Assembly: GCA_002317215.1 (NCBI GenBank)
Contig: DCJD01000004.1
Location: 45,102-55,420 of the forward strand
DNA: 10,319 bases
Source of the DNA: Caryophanales bacterium UBA1709
GTDB taxonomy: Bacteria; Bacillota_I; Bacilli_A; RFN20; UBA1709
Direction: 5' to 3'
Shown here in pieces: positions 6,763-10,319 of the stretch (its first letter is position 1; each line of letters opens with the position of its first letter). The position numbers and the translations under genes are program-made. The notes under the pieces were generated by a model. That model saw only the letters and a list, made by a program, of their open reading frames with translations. It was not told the DNA's origin and did not search any database.

Positions 6763-7887
6763 TTAATATGTTCTAACTGGTAAGACTAAAGCTAAGACTG
6801 ATGAATCAGTTGATGAAGTGATAACAACTGGTTTTGCATCACCATTAAATTTAAAGTTTACATCTCCACCGCTTAATGATTTTAAAGCATCTAGAATATA
6901 TCTACTTGTGAACGAAATATCTAATCTTTCACCGCTATAATCAAAAGCTTGAACAGTATCGTTTCCACTACCAACTTCTTGACTTCTACTAATTACTTTA
7001 AAGTTATCTTGATCCATTGAGAATCTAACAACACATCCTCTATCACTAGATAAAGTTGATGTTCTATCAATAGATGCAGCAAGTTTAATTGGATCAGTAA
7101 TTAAAGTTGATTCAAATGATGAAGGAACTAAACGACTTATTTCTGGGAAAGTACCATTAATTACACCGACAATAACTAATGTATTTTCTAATTTAAAAGC
7201 AACTCTTTTTTCTGAAACTGTTATTGCTACGTTTTCATCACTTTCACAAATTTTAGCAACATCAGCTAAAGTTTTAGCAGGAATAGTTACTGAAAAATCT
7301 GCTTCTTGTTCAATATTTATAATTTTTCTAGCAATTCTAAAACTATCAGTAGCAACAAATTCTAAAGTATTACCATGTCCTGCAACATTAACACCTTGTA
7401 AGATAGGTCTAGTATCTCTATCACTAGCGGCATAACTAGTTTGACTTACACCAACAGAGAAATCTTTTGATTTTAAATTAAATTTAACACCATTGCTATT
7501 AACATCAATCATCGGATATTCTTCAACATCCATACAATTTAATGAGAAATCTGAAATATTATCTTTAATCTTTAATAAATTTTCTTCAATTAATTCAACT
7601 TCTAATGTTTCTCCATCAAATTTTCTAACGATATCAGTTAATGATCTAGCATTGATTAATACAACACCTTCATCTATTACTGAAATTAATGTTTTATGAT
7701 TTTTATCTTCAACTGGAATCTTAGTAATGATATTAATCATAGTATCACTAGCAGTTAGATATAAACCATTTTGATTCATTTCTAATTTAACACCATTTAA
7801 TATAGGTTTAGCACTTTTACCTGTTATTGCTTTACCGACTGTATTTAAAGCTGCTTCTAATTTATCTTTTAAAATTGTAAATTTCAT
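6763..7887 (-). CDS. dnaN: DNA polymerase III beta subunit (sliding clamp)
   Basis: This protein forms the ring-shaped dimer that holds the replicative polymerase on DNA and recruits other DNA enzymes through its hydrophobic pocket. The 374 residues fit three similar clamp domains at about 1-125, 130-255 and 256-374. Family landmarks are MKFTILKDKLEAAL at the start, TRPILQGV at 159-166, TDSFRIAR at 180-187 (usually TDSHRLA) and the C-terminal LPVRTY, part of the protein-binding cleft. GAGGAAC is spaced 5-6 nt before the ATG. It lies 140 bp after dnaA, ends with TAA, and is followed by a terminator. Standard length, with no sign of damage. Confidence 0.97.
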   Translation of the reverse strand: MKFTILKDKLEAALNTVGKAITGKSAKPILNGVKLEMNQNGLYLTASDTMINIITKIPVEDKNHKTLISVIDEGVVLINARSLTDIVRKFDGETLEVELIEENLLKIKDNISDFSLNCMDVEEYPMIDVNSNGVKFNLKSKDFSVGVSQTSYAASDRDTRPILQGVNVAGHGNTLEFVATDSFRIARKIINIEQEADFSVTIPAKTLADVAKICESDENVAITVSEKRVAFKLENTLVIVGVINGTFPEISRLVPSSFESTLITDPIKLAASIDRTSTLSSDRGCVVRFSMDQDNFKVISRSQEVGSGNDTVQAFDYSGERLDISFTSRYILDALKSLSGGDVNFKFNGDAKPVVITSSTDSSVLALVLPVRTY

Positions 7888-7920
7888 TTTAGTTCCTCTT
7901 TTCTATTTATTTTTATTTAA

Positions 7921-7960
7921 ATATATTAGTAATAATAAGGGCTGTTAAGAATGTGGATAA
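7921..7960 (-). other. Probable origin-unwinding element: DnaA box, GC clamp and DnaA-trio triplets
   Basis: Reading in the dnaA-to-dnaN direction: a perfect DnaA box TTATCCACA (7960-7952); an adjoining weak 9-mer TTCTTAACA (7951-7943); the GC block GCCC (7942-7939); then triplets TTA TTA TTA CTA ATA (7938-7924); then an AT-only tract to the dnaN ribosome site. The opposite strand reads 3'-AAT AAT AAT GAT-5', which fits the DnaA-trio motif 3'-(G/A)A(T/A)-5' described in Bacillus subtilis at the same position. DnaA would extend a filament from the box onto single-stranded triplets and open the DNA here. Inferred from sequence alone. Confidence 0.75.
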
Positions 7961-7982
7961 GTGCACTTTTAACAACTTATTT

Positions 7983-7991
7983 ATTATACCA
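7983..7991 (-). promoter_or_regulatory. Extended -10 promoter for dnaN
   Basis: On the minus strand TGGTATAAT (7991-7983) is a perfect TGn-extended -10; no convincing -35 is found at the right distance, as is common for extended -10 promoters. Start would be near 7977, giving a leader of about 90 nt that crosses the DnaA box and trio element. dnaN can also be reached by read-through from dnaA, since no terminator is seen between them. Confidence 0.55.
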
Positions 7992-8027
7992 TATTATATA
8001 TTTTCTATCTATTAACAATTGAGAAAG

Positions 8028-9377
8028 TTACTTATTTTTCAATAACTTTTTCAAATCTGATATTGCTCCAAAATAGTCTGGATCAATTTTCAACATTCTA
8101 TCCACTTTTTCAATGGCGTTAATAACAGTTGTATGATCTTTTCCCCCAAATGCTTCACCTATTAAGGATAAAGATATGTCTGGAATTAGATTACGACATA
8201 AGTACATTGCAATATGTCTTGCAGTTGCAATATTAGCTGTTCTTAATTTAGATTCTAATTGTCCAGGACTAATTGAATAATATTCACTAACTGCTAATTT
8301 AATCTTTTCTGGAGTTATCTCTTCGTCTCTATTAGATTTATTAATAATATTGAATGTATTATTTACTAAATTCATATCAATATCAGCGCCTTGATTGAAG
8401 TTAACAGCATAGAATAATATTTTATTTAATGCTCCTTCTAATTTTCTTACATCACTACTGTAGTTTTTAGCAATATATCTTAATACTTCGTCATCAATTT
8501 TACCTTCATTGATATCCATTGATTCAATCTTTTTCTTTAATATTTCATATGCAGTATCATATTCTAATTCTTTGATCTCAATTGATAATCCTGAACTAAA
8601 TCTTCCTACTAATCTATCTTCTAGATTCTTTAATTCTTCTGGTCTTCTATCGCTTGTTAATACTATTTGTTTGCTAGAATTAATTAAATTATTGAAGATA
8701 GAGAATAAGACTTCTTTAGATTTTTCTTTTGTTGATAAGAATTGAACATCATCTAATAAGAATACATCTACTTCTCTATATAGATCTTTTAGTTGTTCAA
8801 TACTACTATCTTTAAAAGCTTTTACAACATCTTCTACAAAATCATCAACAGATTTATATAATACTTTTAGTCCACTATTTTTATCTCTTATATAATTGCC
8901 AATAGCATGAATTAAATGAGTTTTTCCAAGTCCACTTTTCCCATATATAAATAAAGGATTATAGAATTCTCCAGGACTAGTAGCTGTAGTAAAACTTGCA
9001 ATATAAGATTCTCTATTAGATTCTCCAACTACAAAGTTTTCAAAAGTAAATTTAGGATTAAGGTTAGAGATAAAAACATGTGGTTTTTCGCTAACTTTCT
9101 CTATCTCATTAACTATGCTCCCGTCAACAATTTCAACCTTATAATTAGTCTTAGTTACTTCTTCTAAAACCATTACAATGAATTCAATATATTTTCTATT
9201 TAATACTTGAACAACGAAACTGTTAGGTGCAGAAACTTCTATAATATCATCGTGAATGTTTATAATTTTAGTATCATTAAAAAAGTTACTAAATAATTGA
9301 TTATCATTAATACGTGTTTGAATTAATGCTAATGCTTGTTCCCATATCGATTGATATTCGTTACTTCTATCATTCAT
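8028..9377 (-). CDS. dnaA: Chromosomal replication initiator protein DnaA
   Basis: DnaA is the AAA+ ATPase that binds DnaA boxes and opens oriC. The 449 residues show domain I (about 1-85), a short linker, AAA+ domain III from about 105, and DNA-binding domain IV from about 350. Walker A is GKSGLGKT at 146-153 and Walker B VFLLDD at 205-210. Sensor 1 lies at LTSD 240-243, the arginine-finger region at RLVGRF 254-260 (usually RLxSRFEWGL; here RFSSGL, with Trp missing), and sensor 2 at R311 in VRKLEGAL. The helix-turn-helix ends in GGKDHTTV at 411-418 (usually GGRDHTTV). The ATG at 9377 follows AGGTGAT. Boxes upstream of the gene suggest autoregulation. The neighbouring genes and both DnaA-box regions confirm its place at the origin. 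Confidence 0.98.
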   Translation of the reverse strand: MNDRSNEYQSIWEQALALIQTRINDNQLFSNFFNDTKIINIHDDIIEVSAPNSFVVQVLNRKYIEFIVMVLEEVTKTNYKVEIVDGSIVNEIEKVSEKPHVFISNLNPKFTFENFVVGESNRESYIASFTTATSPGEFYNPLFIYGKSGLGKTHLIHAIGNYIRDKNSGLKVLYKSVDDFVEDVVKAFKDSSIEQLKDLYREVDVFLLDDVQFLSTKEKSKEVLFSIFNNLINSSKQIVLTSDRRPEELKNLEDRLVGRFSSGLSIEIKELEYDTAYEILKKKIESMDINEGKIDDEVLRYIAKNYSSDVRKLEGALNKILFYAVNFNQGADIDMNLVNNTFNIINKSNRDEEITPEKIKLAVSEYYSISPGQLESKLRTANIATARHIAMYLCRNLIPDISLSLIGEAFGGKDHTTVINAIEKVDRMLKIDPDYFGAISDLKKLLKNK

Positions 9378-9419
9378 ACTATCACCTACAATACACGCAA
9401 ATATATTAGCAAATTAGTC

Positions 9420-9447
9420 TTTATATTACTATATAAAAACTACCCAA
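9420..9447 (-). promoter_or_regulatory. Candidate dnaA promoter
   Basis: On the minus strand TTGGGT (9447-9442) and TATAAA (9425-9420) are spaced by 16 bp. The start would be near 9413, about 36 nt before the dnaA ATG. DnaA boxes at 9455-9474 lie just upstream of the -35, which fits autoregulation by DnaA. Both hexamers depart from consensus, so the call is tentative. Confidence 0.45.
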
Positions 9448-9454
9448 AAATAAT

Positions 9455-9474
9455 CTTTCCACAACTTATCCACA
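9455..9474 (+). promoter_or_regulatory. DnaA box pair next to the dnaA promoter
   Basis: TTATCCACA at 9466-9474 is a perfect box. CTTTCCACA at 9455-9463 is a two-mismatch neighbour in the same orientation, 2 bp away. They adjoin the candidate dnaA -35, so they may serve both initiation and autoregulation. Confidence 0.85.
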
Positions 9475-9507
9475 TATAATACATTGATATTTAGTGAATA
9501 TTTTAAG

Positions 9508-9552
9508 TTATCCACAATTTAAAAATGTGGACAAAATATTAATTGTGGAAAA
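9508..9552. promoter_or_regulatory. Cluster of three DnaA boxes in opposing orientation
   Basis: A perfect TTATCCACA lies at 9508-9516 (+). TTGTCCACA at 9534-9526 (minus) and TTTTCCACA at 9552-9544 (minus) each differ by one base from consensus. The last forms part of the left arm of the 19-bp inverted repeat. Confidence 0.82.
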
Positions 9553-9672
9553 ATATAAAATAATGCTGTTAATATGTTGGTAAATAGTATTAATATAAAA
9601 ATTATCCACAATGTAATATCTAGTGCAGGACAAGTTATTTTATAGTTTTCCACTTTTCCACAATTAATATTT
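9534..9672. repeat. 19-bp perfect inverted repeat within oriC
   Basis: The arms at 9534-9552 and 9654-9672 are exact reverse complements over 19 bp and are separated by 101 bp. Each arm holds a TTTTCCACA box plus an AATTAATATT flank, so the identity extends well beyond the DnaA box itself. Confidence 0.9.
9602..9610 (+). promoter_or_regulatory. Perfect DnaA box at the centre of the inverted repeat
   Basis: TTATCCACA matches consensus exactly. It sits almost exactly midway between the two arms of the 19-bp inverted repeat (9534-9552 and 9654-9672). Confidence 0.88.
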
Positions 9673-9689
9673 AACACATATGTGAATAA
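9646..9689. promoter_or_regulatory. DnaA box cluster, right side
   Basis: TTTTCCACA at 9654-9662 (+) and TTATTCACA at 9689-9681 (minus) have one mismatch each. TTTTCCACT at 9646-9654 (+) has two and overlaps the first by one base. Probably lower-affinity sites. Confidence 0.7.
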
Positions 9690-9717
9690 TACTGTGAAAC
9701 ATATAAATTGTTTCGCA

Positions 9718-9726
9718 TTTTCCACA
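9718..9726 (+). promoter_or_regulatory. One-mismatch DnaA box
   Basis: TTTTCCACA differs from TTATCCACA only at position 3. It directly follows the parS-half-like inverted repeat at 9693-9717. Confidence 0.7.
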
Positions 9727-9751
9727 TTATAATTAAATCTATTACAAATAT

Positions 9752-9760
9752 TTATCCACA
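9752..9760 (+). promoter_or_regulatory. Perfect DnaA box nearest rpmH
   Basis: TTATCCACA matches consensus exactly and is the last box before the rpmH promoter. AT-rich DNA follows for about 70 bp. Confidence 0.85.
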
Positions 9761-9810
9761 TATATTATTTGATTAGTTTTACTTATAGTAGCTTATGATT
9801 ATATTAAGTT

Positions 9811-9830
9811 AATAAAATTATAATTTTATT
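9811..9830. repeat. 20-bp perfect palindrome at the rpmH -35
   Basis: AATAAAATTATAATTTTATT is identical on both strands. Its last two bases are the first two of the -35 hexamer TTGACT. It may be an operator, a curved upstream activating tract or a hairpin; nothing decides among these. Confidence 0.75.
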
Positions 9831-9857
9831 GACTTTAATAGCATATTCTCTTATAAT
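9829..9857 (+). promoter_or_regulatory. Strong promoter of rpmH
   Basis: TTGACT (9829-9834) and TATAAT (9852-9857) are spaced by exactly 17 bp, five of six and six of six matches to the housekeeping sigma consensus. Transcription would start near 9864, giving a leader of about 30 nt. The upstream DNA is AT-only, which could act as an UP element. Confidence 0.88.
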
Positions 9858-9892
9858 TTTTATGCACATTGGAAGAATGAGAGGAAGTTATT

Positions 9893-10027
9893 ATGAAAAG
9901 AACATATCAACCAAGTAAAAGAAAACATATTAAGACCCATGGCTTTAGAGCAAGAATGGCTACTCCAGCAGGAAGAAAAGTTCTTGCTAGAAGAAGAGCA
10001 AAAGGTAGAAAAGTCTTAACTGCCTAA
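9893..10027 (+). CDS. rpmH: 50S ribosomal protein L34
   Basis: This is a small basic protein of the large ribosomal subunit. It has 44 residues, the normal length, starting MKRTYQPSKRK and continuing THGFRARMATPAGRKVL and RRRAKGRK, the canonical L34 sequence. GAGGAAG lies 5 nt before the ATG, and a near-consensus promoter lies 36 bp upstream of the start codon. It is the first gene of the right arm, followed by its own terminator and then rnpA. It is shorter than most gene-finder limits but unmistakable. Confidence 0.98.
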   Translation: MKRTYQPSKRKHIKTHGFRARMATPAGRKVLARRRAKGRKVLTA

Positions 10028-10050
10028 ACCACATCTAATTGTGGTTTTTT
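10026..10050 (+). terminator. Terminator/attenuator between rpmH and rnpA
   Basis: AAACCACA (10026-10033), loop TCTAAT, TGTGGTTT (10040-10047) and a run of six T (10045-10050) form a compact intrinsic terminator. The stem begins on the last bases of the rpmH stop codon. As rnpA starts 17 bp later and no second promoter fits in the gap, it is probably leaky. Confidence 0.85.
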
Positions 10051-10066
10051 ATTATTGGGAAAGAAA

Positions 10067-10319
10067 ATGAAGAAGATCAATCGTTTATTAAAGAATGAAG
10101 ATTTTAAAAACGTTATTAATAAAAGAAAGAAATTAGTTAATTCTTCATTTTCATTATCTTATATCACTAACAATTTAGATTATGTAAGAATTGGAGTTAG
10201 TGTATCTAAGAAAGTTGGTAATGCTGTTATTAGAAATAAAGTAAAAAGACAAATTAGAATGATGGCAGAAAGTATTATCCCAATTAAATTAAATATGGAT
10301 ATTATTATTATTCCTAATA
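10067..10319 (+). CDS. rnpA: Ribonuclease P protein component, N-terminal 84 codons (cut by window edge)
   Basis: This small basic protein binds the RNase P RNA and aids 5' maturation of tRNA precursors. Landmarks are the start KKINRLLKNEDFKNV, the central RIGVSVSKKVGNAV and the RNR motif RNKVKRQIR at 56-64. About 30 C-terminal residues should lie beyond the right edge. The ATG has only a weak GGGAAAG three bases upstream. It lies 39 bp after rpmH, the usual order, but behind a terminator hairpin. Confidence 0.95.
   Translation, partial: MKKINRLLKNEDFKNVINKRKKLVNSSFSLSYITNNLDYVRIGVSVSKKVGNAVIRNKVKRQIRMMAESIIPIKLNMDIIIIPN

Larger units (their letters stand above)
9378..9892. other. oriC, upstream DnaA-box cluster between dnaA and rpmH
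   Basis: This 515-bp non-coding region separates the leftward dnaA from the rightward rpmH. It contains four perfect TTATCCACA boxes, all on the + strand, and at least five one-mismatch boxes on both strands, concentrated between 9455 and 9760. The remainder is nearly pure AT. With the box/trio element between dnaA and dnaN it makes a bipartite origin like that of Bacillus subtilis. The region also holds a 19-bp inverted repeat, a 20-bp palindrome and promoters for both flanking genes. An 80-codon open frame at 9519-9761 on the minus strand is judged chance. Confidence 0.92.

Noticed and set aside
7959..7968. 10-bp palindrome AAGTGCACTT beside the DnaA box
   Set aside because: Short and overlaps the DnaA box by two bases; expected to occur by chance, with no further support.
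9519..9761. Minus-strand open frame of 80 codons in oriC, hydrophobic in part
   Set aside because: It spans the DnaA-box cluster and inverted repeat, has no convincing ribosome site, and its apparent membrane character follows from AT-rich DNA.
1..10319. Possible novel defence, mobile or biosynthetic system
   Set aside because: Every long open frame that is not a shadow is a known core gene; no transposase, integrase, CRISPR repeats or unknown gene cassette is present.

Overview
This is a chromosome replication-origin segment of a low-GC Bacillota-type bacterium. The leftward (minus-strand) order dnaA, dnaN, yaaA, recF, gyrB, gyrA, with rpmH and rnpA leaving rightward from the same intergenic region, is the classic Bacilli/Clostridia origin layout. 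Base composition is very AT-rich. Trp is written TGG and no in-frame TGA occurs in the long genes, so the standard bacterial code is likely rather than the Mycoplasma code. Composition and divergent protein details would fit an Erysipelotrichia/RF39/Mollicutes-like lineage, but that placement is a guess.

Layout from left to right: the 5' part of serS (minus, cut by the window edge); a serine T-box riboswitch (631-837) whose specifier-stem base starts at the gyrA stop codon, with a perfect parS-type palindrome inside it; gyrA, gyrB, recF and yaaA in a tightly packed minus-strand operon with short gaps or overlaps; a terminator and a probable promoter between yaaA and dnaN; dnaN; a 140-bp dnaA-dnaN spacer with a DnaA box, a GC clamp and DnaA-trio-like triplets (the likely unwinding site); dnaA; a 515-bp DnaA-box-rich region between dnaA and rpmH; rpmH with a near-consensus promoter and its own terminator; and the start of rnpA, cut by the right edge.

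How it works together: DnaA would bind the box cluster upstream of its own gene and the box/trio element downstream of it, giving a bipartite oriC like that of Bacillus subtilis. DnaN is the sliding clamp, RecF loads RecA at gaps, and GyrAB supplies negative supercoils. Transcription from dnaA through gyrA runs away from the origin on the left arm, and rpmH-rnpA runs away on the right arm. A ParB-binding parS site in the serS leader would tie segregation to the same origin-proximal region.

No mobile element, CRISPR array or unknown accessory gene is visible. The unusual material is regulatory and architectural: the parS/T-box overlap, the promoterless-looking T-box fused to gyrA, a 19-bp inverted repeat around a central DnaA box, several perfect AT palindromes at promoters, and a GyrB residue that matches a known quinolone-resistance substitution.
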